Assembly: GCA_037625715.1 (NCBI GenBank) | Contig: JASJHQ010000072.1 | Span: 1-34,817 of the forward strand | Direction of reading: 5' to 3' | From: JABAYQ01 sp018608925 | Lineage (GTDB): Bacteria; Bacteroidota; Bacteroidia; Flavobacteriales; UBA7312 | DNA length: 34,817 nt | In this document: positions 1 to 8,299 of the stretch, one piece after another | Position numbering within the stretch: the stretch's first letter is position 1 | How the letters are laid out: every line of letters begins with the position of its first letter | The notes under the pieces: model-generated | What the model saw: the letters and a program-made list of their open reading frames with translations, nothing else | Told to the model about the DNA's origin: nothing | The model's database searches: none | Position numbers and translations under genes: made by a program

Positions 1-176
1 CCTATCATCTTTTTCACTTGGCCCATTGGTATTTTTCCTTTACGGAAACCAGGCACACTAGCAGTTTTACGATAGTTAACAATTACTTGCTCTACTTTTT
101 CTTGGTAGTCAGCAGCTTCTACACTAATTTTTAATTTAGCGTTTAAAGCGTCAATTTTCTCTTGGGTAATATTCAT
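1..176 (-). CDS. tig: Trigger factor, N-terminal part (cut by window edge)
   Basis: Only the first 58 codons are present; the gene continues beyond the left edge. The reverse-strand translation begins MNITQEKIDALNAKLKIS and contains GFRKGKIPM near residues 43-51, the ribosome-docking signature of trigger factor (family consensus GFRxGKxP). Trigger factor binds ribosomal protein L23 at the exit tunnel and shields nascent chains in the cytoplasm; the later PPIase and C-terminal chaperone domains lie outside the window. The ATG at 176-174 is the natural start because the Bacteroidetes family begins in the same way, and a TATTTTTG promoter box lies 22 bases upstream. It diverges from the small exported-protein gene at 258. 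The identification is firm from the signature, but completeness cannot be judged. Confidence 0.93.
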   Translation of the reverse strand, partial: MNITQEKIDALNAKLKISVEAADYQEKVEQVIVNYRKTASVPGFRKGKIPMGQVKKMI

Positions 177-198
177 TATTTCTTGTTTTGAAAGTGGG

Positions 199-206
199 CA
201 AAAATA
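199..206 (-). promoter_or_regulatory. -7 promoter box of tig
   Basis: The reverse strand reads TATTTTTG followed by CCC, a perfect match to the Bacteroidetes -7 consensus TAnnTTTG, ending 22 bases before the tig start codon. I see no clear -33 TTTG at the expected distance. It sits back-to-back with the rightward box at 231-238. Confidence 0.6.
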
Positions 207-230
207 ATCATTTTCTTGTTTTTAAATCGC

Positions 231-238
231 TATATTTG
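231..238 (+). promoter_or_regulatory. -7 promoter box of the small exported-protein gene
   Basis: TATATTTG, followed by AA, matches TAnnTTTG and ends 19 bases before the ATG at 258. The 10-mer TATATTTGAA recurs before three other genes for exported proteins in this window. Confidence 0.6.
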
Positions 239-257
239 AACAAATAAACTTAATACC

Positions 258-590
258 ATGAAATACTTAATAATCCTGCTAGGATTGGCTTGCAGCCTTT
301 CTAGCTATTCCCAAGTAAAACCCCATAAGAAAAAGTGGGATTTTGAAAAATCTAACACCTCTTCTTACAACAAAAAGCAAAAGAAATCTTTGATTGAATT
401 TTTTGAAGAAAAAATAGACGCTACTTGCTGTTCTAGCAAAGACATCGAATTCTTTAAAGGAAACAACGAATACTTTTTTAGCGTAAAAATGAAGTCTGGA
501 GAATTAGTAATCAATTATTTCTACGACAATAAAGACGTGCTAAACATCGACCAGCTATTGTTTGACATTGGTGAGAAAATGAAAGAATAA
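258..590 (+). CDS. Small exported protein of unknown function (110 aa)
   Basis: I do not recognise the family. Residues 1-19 form a typical Sec signal peptide (a lysine, a hydrophobic stretch, then SYSQ as the likely cleavage site). The mature part of about 90 residues is lysine-rich at first, has a vicinal CysCys pair near residues 57-58, and ends in an acidic-aromatic half with no transmembrane segment, so it is probably periplasmic or loosely exported. There is no lipobox. The gene stands alone between the divergent tig and the convergent peptidase, with its own promoter box and terminator, so it is a single-gene transcript. The ATG fits both the signal peptide and the 19-base distance from the promoter. 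Codon use resembles its neighbours. Confidence 0.75.
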   Translation: MKYLIILLGLACSLSSYSQVKPHKKKWDFEKSNTSSYNKKQKKSLIEFFEEKIDATCCSSKDIEFFKGNNEYFFSVKMKSGELVINYFYDNKDVLNIDQLLFDIGEKMKE

Positions 591-603
591 TTTTTTTTTC
601 AGT

Positions 604-639
604 AAAAAAAAGCTCCTTCAATTTGAAGGAGCTTTTTTT
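604..639. terminator. Bidirectional intrinsic terminator
   Basis: A 10-base-pair stem (AGCTCCTTCA pairing with TGAAGGAGCT, 3-base loop) is flanked by an A-run on the left and a T-run on the right, so it works on either strand. It lies between the convergent stops at 590 and 661. Confidence 0.92.
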
Positions 640-660
640 ATATAAATTATTTTCTAAGAA

Positions 661-2385
661 TTAGTCTAAATCAGCTAATTGGCCTTTTATAAAGTCGGCT
701 AATTCTTTTACGTATTCTTGAGAGAAGTTAAATTCTATACCTGCTGTTTTGTATAAATCGCCTATACTTTTAGTATAACCTAATTTAAGAGCAGCATCAT
801 AATTATCTAATGCTTCTTGTCCTAATTGCTTGTAGCTTCTCCACATTGCAATTGCTCCAAGCTGAGCCATTCCGTATTCGATATAATAAAACGGAACTTC
901 GTATAAATGCAATTGCTTTTGCCATAGGTTAAGTAAAGCATCTTCGTGTCCTTCCCAATCAATTACAGAACTGTTAAGCTCAGACATAATGTTTTTCCAT
1001 TCTTGTCTTCTTTGGTCAGCCGTATGATCGGTTGTGTATATCCATTGCTGAAACTTATCTACCGCAGCTATCCAAGGAAGTCCTTCCAACACTTTTTGCA
1101 TTTGCTCTTTTTTAGCTCTTTGCAATTCTTTTTCGTCAGAATAAAATTCGTCCCAGCTATCCATACTTATTAGCTCCATTGACATAGATGCTAGTTCGGC
1201 AACTTCCGAAGGAACACTTTTAAAATCGCAAAGGTCTAGATCTCTACTCAAAAAAGAATGAATAGCATGACCACCTTCATGAACCATTGTTACTAAATCT
1301 CTTTGAGAACCAACCGCATTCATATATATAAAAGGAACCCCAATTTCGTAAAGAGGATAGTTAAATCCGCCTGGTGCTTTTCCTTTTTTAGACTCTAAAT
1401 CGACGTGCTTCATCTCTTTCATTATTTCAAGACACTCACCATAGTAAGGGCGTAATCTTTTGAAAGATTTTATTGACTTATCAATCAGCTCTTCTCCCCC
1501 ATCAAATGGTTTTAGAGGAGCGTTTCCATCAGCGTCTACCCCAGTATCCCAAGGCTTATAGCTTTCCAGATTCATTTTATTCTTCTTATCGTTATCGAAA
1601 CCTTCTATGATGGGAACAATTTCTTTTGCGATAGCATCGTGAAAATCGTAACAATCTTTAGGTATGTAGTCGAACCTTCCCATTGCAGCAAATTTGTAAT
1701 CTCGGTAATTATCGAAGCCACAATTTTTAGCAATCGTTTGACGCAAAGCAATCAACTCATCATACAATTTATCAAGCGCTTCCACATCTTGAAGTCTTCT
1801 GTTATTAATAGTATTAAAAACAGATTCTCTTTTACTTCTATCAGTATCTTTCAAAAACTGAGCAGCCTTTTGCATTGTCATACTCTCGCCATCAATTTCG
1901 ACAGACATTTTAGCAGCTATTGCTCCGTACTCTTGTTGTTTGGTTTCCATCTCTACAAACAAAGGAATGTTTTCCTCTCTATAGATTTTAATCTCTTCCT
2001 TCAACCCTCTAAGGTAAATAAAGTACTTATCGTTATCTAGTTCTTTTAGATACGGAGAGTCATATACTTTTTTATTAAGCTGGTGACTGTAAGGAGCAAC
2101 ATTAGGAGAAATTTCGGTAATCCAGAAAGAAAAATCTTTAGCCAATTTCTCGTCTGTAGTATCTATATTCATTTTGATATACCTCCAAGCCATTTCTTCT
2201 TCCATTACAGACTCTAGCTCACTTCTATTATGCAACCATTTTTCTAATTCGGAAACATTAGAAATAGTTGCATCTAGAAGATCTTGAAAATACTGTTGCA
2301 ATTTAGACCATGAGTCAACTTTTAAATCGTTAGATACAAAAGTACGTACTGGTCTTGTAGGGATATTTATTGTGTTAGTTGACAT
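661..2385 (-). CDS. M3 family metallopeptidase (oligoendopeptidase F-like)
   Basis: This 574-residue protein has no signal peptide and is probably a cytoplasmic zinc oligopeptidase that degrades short peptides. The zinc site is visible as HEGGH at residues 369-373, in the context VHEGGHAIHSF that is typical of M3 peptidases. The likely third zinc ligand is E397 in the downstream AELAS segment. The length and the mostly helical, charged N-terminal half fit the M3B (PepF) branch. The start ATG at 2385 lies 10 bases after the stop of the DUF5606 gene, so the two are probably co-transcribed. The 3' end faces the terminator at 604-639. The exact substrate range cannot be read from sequence. Confidence 0.93.
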   Translation of the reverse strand: MSTNTINIPTRPVRTFVSNDLKVDSWSKLQQYFQDLLDATISNVSELEKWLHNRSELESVMEEEMAWRYIKMNIDTTDEKLAKDFSFWITEISPNVAPYSHQLNKKVYDSPYLKELDNDKYFIYLRGLKEEIKIYREENIPLFVEMETKQQEYGAIAAKMSVEIDGESMTMQKAAQFLKDTDRSKRESVFNTINNRRLQDVEALDKLYDELIALRQTIAKNCGFDNYRDYKFAAMGRFDYIPKDCYDFHDAIAKEIVPIIEGFDNDKKNKMNLESYKPWDTGVDADGNAPLKPFDGGEELIDKSIKSFKRLRPYYGECLEIMKEMKHVDLESKKGKAPGGFNYPLYEIGVPFIYMNAVGSQRDLVTMVHEGGHAIHSFLSRDLDLCDFKSVPSEVAELASMSMELISMDSWDEFYSDEKELQRAKKEQMQKVLEGLPWIAAVDKFQQWIYTTDHTADQRRQEWKNIMSELNSSVIDWEGHEDALLNLWQKQLHLYEVPFYYIEYGMAQLGAIAMWRSYKQLGQEALDNYDAALKLGYTKSIGDLYKTAGIEFNFSQEYVKELADFIKGQLADLD

Positions 2386-2395
2386 GGCTAATATT

Positions 2396-2821
2396 TTATT
2401 TTTTTGCTTTTACTTTAGTCTTTTTCTTTTTCTCTTCTTCGACCTTTATTAAGCCTTTAGATTGTAAAAGATTATACCATTGAATTAGTTTTTTGATATC
2501 AGAATGATACACTCTATCTTCATCAAATTCTGGCATTATCTCACGCATCCAAGTAAAATGTTCGTCTTTACTTTGTTTGTGGCTTAAAGCCTGTTCTCCG
2601 TTATGGTGTTTAAAGATATTCTCAAACACTTTATCTAAAGCCAAAGTGTCCGTATAGGTATATATGCCCACATCTTGCAATGCGCTTACCTGATGAGAAG
2701 CATAAAGAGGCATTCGTTTGCCATCAACAAGGCTCTCAACAATTAGATTGCTTTGAGATTGATTAATCATCTTAAAAAGTCCTGGCTTTCCAGTGATTGA
2801 TAGTATTCCTTCTAAATTCAT
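2396..2821 (-). CDS. DUF5606 family protein
   Basis: This 141-residue protein starts MNLEGILSITGKPGLF, the hallmark of a conserved Bacteroidetes family of unknown function (DUF5606). The N-terminal 50 residues look like a small beta-rich fold (a GKPGLFKM...LIVESL pattern); the middle is helical, and the tail is an almost pure lysine run that may bind nucleic acid or ribosomes. There is no signal peptide or membrane segment. It precedes the M3 peptidase by 10 bases and follows the HsdR-N gene by 48 bases, with its own promoter box in that gap. The family call is confident; the function is unknown. Confidence 0.85.
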   Translation of the reverse strand: MNLEGILSITGKPGLFKMINQSQSNLIVESLVDGKRMPLYASHQVSALQDVGIYTYTDTLALDKVFENIFKHHNGEQALSHKQSKDEHFTWMREIMPEFDEDRVYHSDIKKLIQWYNLLQSKGLIKVEEEKKKKTKVKAKK

Positions 2822-2841
2822 GTTTTAATAATTGTGAGTTG

Positions 2842-2849
2842 CAAATTTA
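2842..2849 (-). promoter_or_regulatory. -7 promoter box of the DUF5606-M3 peptidase pair
   Basis: The reverse strand reads TAAATTTG followed by CAAC, matching TAnnTTTG, 20 bases before the DUF5606 start. A TTTG at 2873-2876 is a possible -33 element, but its 23-base spacing is longer than usual. Confidence 0.55.
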
Positions 2850-2869
2850 ATTTTTTTATTGTGACTATA

Positions 2870-3325
2870 CTACAAACAATAATTTTGATAGTCTGGTATC
2901 TCAGACAAGAAAGAATAACTATTCTTTTCATAATCTAATTGACAGCAATAATGCTCCAGACCATTGCTAACCAATAAAAAAGGAACCTTAAACTGAAGGT
3001 TATAAATAGATATTTGATCAAAAGCAGCTTGACTAATCTTAACGCTTGGAGCTTTACACTCTACCAACAACAAAGGTTTTGAGTCATTATTATAACACAG
3101 AATATCAAATCGTTTGCTAAGTTTATTAACTGTCAGGCCTTTTTCTACAGCCATTAAAGAGATAGGATAGTTTTTGTCTTTATTCAGAAATTGAATAAGG
3201 TTTTGCCTGACCCATTCTTCAGGATCCAGCTTAACCATCTTTTTTCTAACAGGATCAAATATTTGTCGCGATCCCTGTTCGGTTTTCATTTTGAAGTCGT
3301 AATTTGGCAAATTCAATCGCAGCAT
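2870..3325 (-). CDS. Stand-alone HsdR N-terminal (PD-(D/E)XK) domain protein
   Basis: This 151-residue protein matches the N-terminal nuclease-fold domain of type I restriction HsdR subunits but carries no helicase. Visible features are the EEWVRQ helix (36-41), D74 in RFDI, and E89-x-K91 in LLLVECKAP: the D...ExK triad of the PD-(D/E)XK fold. All catalytic positions seem intact. No methylase or specificity gene is nearby, so this is not a restriction system. Homologues with the same MLRLNLPNYDF-like start are common in Bacteroidetes and often lie beside holA, as here, which hints at a housekeeping DNA role (inference). The start at 3325 fits the family; only 15 bases separate it from the holA start, so each promoter must lie in or near the other gene. 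Confidence 0.85.
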   Translation of the reverse strand: MLRLNLPNYDFKMKTEQGSRQIFDPVRKKMVKLDPEEWVRQNLIQFLNKDKNYPISLMAVEKGLTVNKLSKRFDILCYNNDSKPLLLVECKAPSVKISQAAFDQISIYNLQFKVPFLLVSNGLEHYCCQLDYEKNSYSFLSEIPDYQNYCL

Positions 3326-3340
3326 ATAAATCGCAAGTAA

Positions 3341-4339
3341 ATGAAATTTGAGGAAATCATATCGTCTTTACAGAAAAAAGATTATCACCCTGTCTACTTT
3401 TTGATGGGCGAAGAGTCTTTTTATATTGACAAAATTTCGGATTTTATTTCTAAAAACGTGCTCGATCAAAGCGAAAAAGATTTCAATCAGCATGTCTTTT
3501 ACGGAAAAGATAGTGAGGTAAGTACCATTCTTTCAGCAGCAAAACAATTTCCGCTAATGGGGAAATATAATGTTGTAATAGTAAAAGAAGCTCAAGAGCT
3601 TAAAAACATCGAACTTCTGGACGGCTATTTGAGCCAGCCACTCGATTCTACCATATTAGTTATTTGCTATAAAAACAAAAGCATTGACAAGCGAAAGAAA
3701 TTCGGAAAAGATTTAGCAAAAAAGACCTTCCTTTTTGAAAGCAAAAAACTGTACGAAAATCAAATCGGTGATTGGATTCAGGCTTACGTTAGTCAACATC
3801 ATTATAAAATAGATGTTAAAGCAGCCCATTTATTAGGAGAATATACCGGAACAAGTCTTAGCAAATTGAGCAATGAGCTTGACAAGCTTATGATAATCCT
3901 ACAGAAAGGAGAAATGATTAGTCGAGAAATCATTGAAAAAAATATTGGAATCAGCAAAGACTATAATGTTTTCGAATTAAACAATGCCCTTTCTAATAAA
4001 GACATTTTAAAAGCGAACAGAATAGTAAATTATTTTGGAGACAATAGCAAAGACCACCCTCTTGTGGTAACCGTTGCTAGCTTGTTCAATCATTTTCAGA
4101 AAATATTGATTTACCATACACTAGTAGACAAATCAAAAACTAATGTAGCATCTCAGCTAAAAATCAATCCATATTTCGTTAGCGATTATGTTTCTGCGTC
4201 TAGAAGTTACAACAAAAAGAAATTATTAAATATATTTTCTTTGCTAAGAACATACGATTTAAAGAGTAAAGGAGTTAATAATTCCAGCAGCAATGATGGT
4301 CAATTATTAAAAGAATTAATCTTCCAAATTTTGCATTAA
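3341..4339 (+). CDS. holA: DNA polymerase III subunit delta
   Basis: This 332-residue cytoplasmic protein is the delta subunit of the clamp loader, which opens the beta sliding clamp for DNA polymerase III. The N-terminus (HPVYFLMGEESFYIDK, residues 16-31) is the usual start of the delta AAA+-like fold; the true Walker A lysine motif is absent, as expected for delta, which does not hydrolyse ATP. The helical collar region follows from about residue 210 to the end. Length is normal. The ATG at 3341 follows the TAATTTGG sequence at 3300-3307, a weak match to the -7 consensus that lies inside the divergent HsdR-N gene. The stop lies 19 bases before the TonB receptor start, which has its own box in the holA tail. 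Confidence 0.93.
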   Translation: MKFEEIISSLQKKDYHPVYFLMGEESFYIDKISDFISKNVLDQSEKDFNQHVFYGKDSEVSTILSAAKQFPLMGKYNVVIVKEAQELKNIELLDGYLSQPLDSTILVICYKNKSIDKRKKFGKDLAKKTFLFESKKLYENQIGDWIQAYVSQHHYKIDVKAAHLLGEYTGTSLSKLSNELDKLMIILQKGEMISREIIEKNIGISKDYNVFELNNALSNKDILKANRIVNYFGDNSKDHPLVVTVASLFNHFQKILIYHTLVDKSKTNVASQLKINPYFVSDYVSASRSYNKKKLLNIFSLLRTYDLKSKGVNNSSSNDGQLLKELIFQILH

Positions 4340-4345
4340 AAATAT

Positions 4346-4353
4346 TAATTTTG
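4346..4353 (+). promoter_or_regulatory. -7 promoter box abutting the TonB receptor start
   Basis: TAATTTTG is a perfect TAnnTTTG match and ends only 5 bases before the ATG at 4359. Transcription from it would start at or within a few bases of the start codon. No clear -33 element is seen. A TTTTGCAT sequence occurs twice here, 20 bases apart (from 4330 and from 4350). Confidence 0.45.
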
Positions 4354-4358
4354 CATCC

Positions 4359-6608
4359 ATGAATTTCTTTATAACTCTTTCCGCTTTTCTTATCTTTTCA
4401 ATTAGTTCAATTGCACAAACTGCTAGCGTTAGAGGTTTTGTAAACGACCAAGATACTGGCGAACCTATTTTATTTTGTAATGTTGTTATAGAAGGCAAAA
4501 CTATTGGCGCATCTACAGATGTAAATGGCTTTTTCAATATTACCGACGTACCAATAGGAAATCAAAACATACTAATCACCTACATTGGTTACGATACCTT
4601 AAGAACAAGTATTACTCTTAAAGAAAACCAGATTTTAACTAGAAAGCTAGAGTTAAAACAATCTGCTATTAAAATTAATAATGTTACTATTTCTGCCGAC
4701 AAGCAAGAACAAAAAACAGAAGTTAAAGTTTCTGTCACGAAAATAACTCCTAAAGACATCAAACTTATCCCAACTATTGGAGGTGAGCCAGACTTAGCCC
4801 AATACTTACAAGTATTACCTGGAGTTGTTTTTACCGGTGACCAAGGAGGACAGCTCTACATCAGAGGAGGTTCTGCAATTCAAAACAAAGTACTTTTAGA
4901 CGGAATGATTGTTTACAATCCTTTTCATTCTATTGGTCTATTTTCTGTTTTCGATACTGACATCATACGAACTGCCGACATTTATACTGGGGGATTTGGA
5001 GCACAATACGGAGGAAGAATTTCTTCTATAATGGACATTAAAACTAGAGACGGAAATAAAAAGAGATATGGCGGTAGGTTCTCAGCTACTTCATTTGGTA
5101 GTAAAATATTATTTGAAGGTCCGCTAATTAAGAAAGGTGGAAATGCAAGTTTTGTAGTTTCTGCAAAGACCTCCTATTTAGATAAATCTTCCCAGCTTTT
5201 TTACACTTATATAGATACCGCTGGATTACCGTATAATTTTACAGACTTATACGGGAAGATCTCGGTGAACGGAAGCAATGGTTCAAAATGGAATGTATTC
5301 GGATTTAACTACGTAGACAATGTTAGTTATAGAGATGTTTCTAGCCTTGGGTGGAAATCAAACGGAGTAGGAAGTAATTTTGTATTAGTTCCGGAAGGGA
5401 GCTCTGCATTAATTGAAGGTAATTTTGCTTATTCCTCTTATTTAATTGGAATTGAAGAGGCTCTTTCAGCACCAAGATCAAGCGGAATAAATGGATTTAA
5501 CCTTGGCTTAAACTTCACTTATTTTAATGGAGAAAACGAACTTAAATACGGCTTAGAAGTCTTGGGTTATCAGACAGATTTCGATTTCACCAACGCATCG
5601 GATTTACAAATTTCTCAAAAAGAAAACTCTACCGAACTTTCTGGATTTGTTAATTATAAGTTAAAAGGAGAGAAGTTAATTGTAGAGCCCGGAATTAGAA
5701 TCTATAAATACAACTCTATCGCAGCTACTTTTGAACCAAGACTAGGAGCTAAATTTTTAGCAAGCGATAGATTAAGATTTAAATTAGCTGCTGGTAAATA
5801 TTCTCAAAACCTAGTAAGCACCAATTCTGATAGAGATGTAGTTAACTTATTCTATGGTTTTTTATCAGCACCAGAAGATATCCCTGATGAATTTTTAGGA
5901 AAAGAGATTAGTAACGGACTTCAAAAAGCAAACCACTTAATAGTTGGAATGGAATATGATTTTTCTGACAACATAGATTTCAATCTAGAAGGATATGTTA
6001 AAGAATTTAGTCAACTGACAAACATTAATAAAGACAAAATCTCTATTAACGACCCTGATTTTATTGTGGAGAAAGGATTGGCTCAAGGGGTAGATTTGGT
6101 ATTAAAATATAGTAATCCTAAATTTTATTTCTGGGCAGTTTATTCTTTAGGATATATTACCAGAACAGATGAAAACCAAACATACCGACCACATTTTGAC
6201 AGACGCCATAATGTTAACTTAGTAGCTACCTATAAATTCGGATTCGATAACTCATGGAGTTTTGACGCTAGATGGAATTTCGGTACCGGATTCCCATTCA
6301 CTCAAACTCAAGGTTTTTACCCATTACTTGATTTTGATGACGGAATAAACACCACTTACAATGAGGAAACAGGAGAGTTAGGGATAATATATGCTGACTT
6401 AAACGAAGGACGCCTTCCTTATTATCACAGACTCGATGTAGCACTTAAAAAAGAATATCAGTTAAGTAAAAACTCAACTTTTAACTGGAATGTAGGAATT
6501 ACCAATGCTTACAACAGAGAGAATATTTTCTATTTTAATAGAATAGAATACAAAAGAGTAAATCAATTACCATTTATGCCTAGTGCAGGTATTAGTTTAA
6601 CTTTTTAA
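4359..6608 (+). CDS. TonB-dependent outer-membrane receptor with carboxypeptidase-like N domain
   Basis: This 749-residue outer-membrane protein has a signal peptide (1-20, ending SSIAQ), a carboxypeptidase-regulatory-like beta domain (about 23-105, with GEPILFCNVVIEG and STDVNGFF), a plug domain (about 120-232, with LQVLPGVV, YIRGGSAIQNKVLLDGM and GGFGAQYGGR), and a beta barrel ending in the terminal phenylalanine (ISLTF) used for barrel assembly. This architecture is typical of Bacteroidetes receptors that import large or scarce ligands with TonB energy. No SusD-like lipoprotein follows, so it is not a Sus-type polysaccharide pair; the ligand cannot be inferred. It is a single gene between holA and pyrG. 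Length is at the short end for the family but complete. Confidence 0.93.
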   Translation: MNFFITLSAFLIFSISSIAQTASVRGFVNDQDTGEPILFCNVVIEGKTIGASTDVNGFFNITDVPIGNQNILITYIGYDTLRTSITLKENQILTRKLELKQSAIKINNVTISADKQEQKTEVKVSVTKITPKDIKLIPTIGGEPDLAQYLQVLPGVVFTGDQGGQLYIRGGSAIQNKVLLDGMIVYNPFHSIGLFSVFDTDIIRTADIYTGGFGAQYGGRISSIMDIKTRDGNKKRYGGRFSATSFGSKILFEGPLIKKGGNASFVVSAKTSYLDKSSQLFYTYIDTAGLPYNFTDLYGKISVNGSNGSKWNVFGFNYVDNVSYRDVSSLGWKSNGVGSNFVLVPEGSSALIEGNFAYSSYLIGIEEALSAPRSSGINGFNLGLNFTYFNGENELKYGLEVLGYQTDFDFTNASDLQISQKENSTELSGFVNYKLKGEKLIVEPGIRIYKYNSIAATFEPRLGAKFLASDRLRFKLAAGKYSQNLVSTNSDRDVVNLFYGFLSAPEDIPDEFLGKEISNGLQKANHLIVGMEYDFSDNIDFNLEGYVKEFSQLTNINKDKISINDPDFIVEKGLAQGVDLVLKYSNPKFYFWAVYSLGYITRTDENQTYRPHFDRRHNVNLVATYKFGFDNSWSFDARWNFGTGFPFTQTQGFYPLLDFDDGINTTYNEETGELGIIYADLNEGRLPYYHRLDVALKKEYQLSKNSTFNWNVGITNAYNRENIFYFNRIEYKRVNQLPFMPSAGISLTF

Positions 6609-6639
6609 TAAATATGCACAATCAACTCCTTTTTCTTTT

Positions 6640-6647
6640 TAAATTCG
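6640..6647 (+). promoter_or_regulatory. Probable -7 box of pyrG-yidC (variant)
   Basis: TAAATTCG, followed by CATCC, differs from TAnnTTTG in one base and lies 25 bases before the pyrG ATG. The aconitase promoter has the identical TAAATTCGC, which supports its being a real variant. Confidence 0.4.
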
Positions 6648-6672
6648 CATCCATTGCTAAACAAGTCTATAA

Positions 6673-8298
6673 ATGAGTAAATCGTCTCCAACAAAATATA
6701 TATTCGTCACTGGTGGCGTAGCTTCCTCATTGGGTAAAGGAATTGTATCCGCATCTCTAGGAAAACTTCTTGAAAAAAGAGGGCTATCTGTTACTATTCA
6801 AAAACTTGACCCATACATTAATGTGGATCCGGGTACAATGAACCCTTACGAACATGGAGAATGTTTCGTGACAAACGATGGAGCAGAAACAGATTTAGAT
6901 CTTGGTCATTACGAAAGATTTTTATCTAACGAAACTTCTCAAGCAAACAATGTTACTACTGGAAGAATATACCAGTCTGTAATTGAAAAAGAAAGACAAG
7001 GAGAATATTTGGGGAAAACCGTTCAGGTAATACCTCATATCACCAATGAAATAAAAGACCACATCAAAATATTAGGTGAAACAGGTCAATACGATATCGT
7101 TATTACAGAAGTAGGAGGAACTGTTGGAGATATAGAATCCTTGCCTTTTATTGAAGCAATTCGTCAGTTAAAATGGGAAATGGAATCGAATGCTATTTCC
7201 ATACACCTTACTTTAATACCATATTTATCTGCTGCTGGAGAGTTAAAAACAAAACCAACTCAAAACTCGGTAAAGAAATTAAGAGAATTAGGGCTACAAC
7301 CAGAAATACTTGTTTGTAGATCGGAACACCACCTAAACTCTGACATTAGAAGAAAAATCGCTCTATTTTGTAATGTTGAAAGAGATGCTGTTATCGAATC
7401 TTTGGATGCCGAAAGTATTTACGATGTTCCAATCTTAATGCAAAAGGAAAAACTCGATAAAGTTGTACTAAGAAAATTAGGCCTTAACGACGACACAGAT
7501 GTTAAACTGTCAGATTGGAATGAGTTTTTAGTTCGATTAAAAAACCCGAAAAGCGAAGTAAACATTGGCTTGGTAGGAAAATATGTAGAGTTAAAAGATG
7601 CATATAAATCCATATCAGAATCCTTCATACACAGTGGAGCTGAAAACGAATGTAAGGTAAACGTAAGCTGGATTCATTCTGAAAATATAAACGAATCATC
7701 AGCTGCTAAAATATTAGGAAAGCTTGATGGTATCCTTGTTGCCCCAGGATTTGGAGACAGAGGTATAGAAGGAAAGATTTTAGCTGTAAATTATGCAAGA
7801 ACAAATAACATTCCTTTTTTCGGAATTTGCTTAGGAATGCAATGTGCAGTTATCGAGTTTGGAAGAAATGTTTTACAACTAGAAAACGCAAATTCGACTG
7901 AAATTAACGCTGACACTCCTCACCCAGTCATCAACATAATGGAGGAACAGAAAAAGATAACAGACAAAGGAGGAACAATGCGTCTAGGGTCTTATCCATG
8001 TAAGCTTGAGAAAGAAAGTAAAGCTTACGATTGTTATGGTAAAGAAACAATTGAGGAGAGACACCGTCACCGCTTTGAATTTAATAATGATTATTTAACA
8101 CAATTCCAAGACAAAGGAATGAAGGCTACAGGAGTAAATCCTAATTCTAATTTAGTAGAAATTGTAGAAATTCCTTCTCATCCTTTTTTCGTTGGAGTAC
8201 AATTTCACCCAGAATATAAAAGCACTGTAACCAACCCACAGCCATTGTTTGTAGGTTTTGTTGCTGCTGCCATTAATTACTCTAAATCAAAAAAATAA
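6673..8298 (+). CDS. pyrG: CTP synthase
   Basis: This 541-residue enzyme makes CTP from UTP, ATP and glutamine in the cytoplasm. The N-terminal amidoligase domain (1-270) starts KYIFVTGGVASSLGKG, with the P-loop at about 14-21. The C-terminal class I glutamine amidotransferase domain (about 295-535) has its nucleophile C386 in FGICLGMQC, and H512 and E514 in QFHPEY complete the triad. Length is standard. The yidC start is one base beyond the pyrG stop, so the two form an operon, an order often kept in Bacteroidetes. The ATG matches the family start. Confidence 0.98.
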   Translation: MSKSSPTKYIFVTGGVASSLGKGIVSASLGKLLEKRGLSVTIQKLDPYINVDPGTMNPYEHGECFVTNDGAETDLDLGHYERFLSNETSQANNVTTGRIYQSVIEKERQGEYLGKTVQVIPHITNEIKDHIKILGETGQYDIVITEVGGTVGDIESLPFIEAIRQLKWEMESNAISIHLTLIPYLSAAGELKTKPTQNSVKKLRELGLQPEILVCRSEHHLNSDIRRKIALFCNVERDAVIESLDAESIYDVPILMQKEKLDKVVLRKLGLNDDTDVKLSDWNEFLVRLKNPKSEVNIGLVGKYVELKDAYKSISESFIHSGAENECKVNVSWIHSENINESSAAKILGKLDGILVAPGFGDRGIEGKILAVNYARTNNIPFFGICLGMQCAVIEFGRNVLQLENANSTEINADTPHPVINIMEEQKKITDKGGTMRLGSYPCKLEKESKAYDCYGKETIEERHRHRFEFNNDYLTQFQDKGMKATGVNPNSNLVEIVEIPSHPFFVGVQFHPEYKSTVTNPQPLFVGFVAAAINYSKSKK

Positions 8299-8299
8299 G

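Noticed and set aside
946..2040. Rightward open frames (946-1173, 1639-2040) inside the M3 peptidase
   Set aside because: They lie antisense to a gene with clear catalytic motifs, lack promoter boxes and have no protein features.
2870..3325. Part of a type I restriction-modification system
   Set aside because: No hsdM, hsdS or helicase part is present and both neighbours are housekeeping genes.
4359..6608. Sus-like polysaccharide utilisation locus
   Set aside because: No SusD homologue or glycoside hydrolase follows; pyrG is next.
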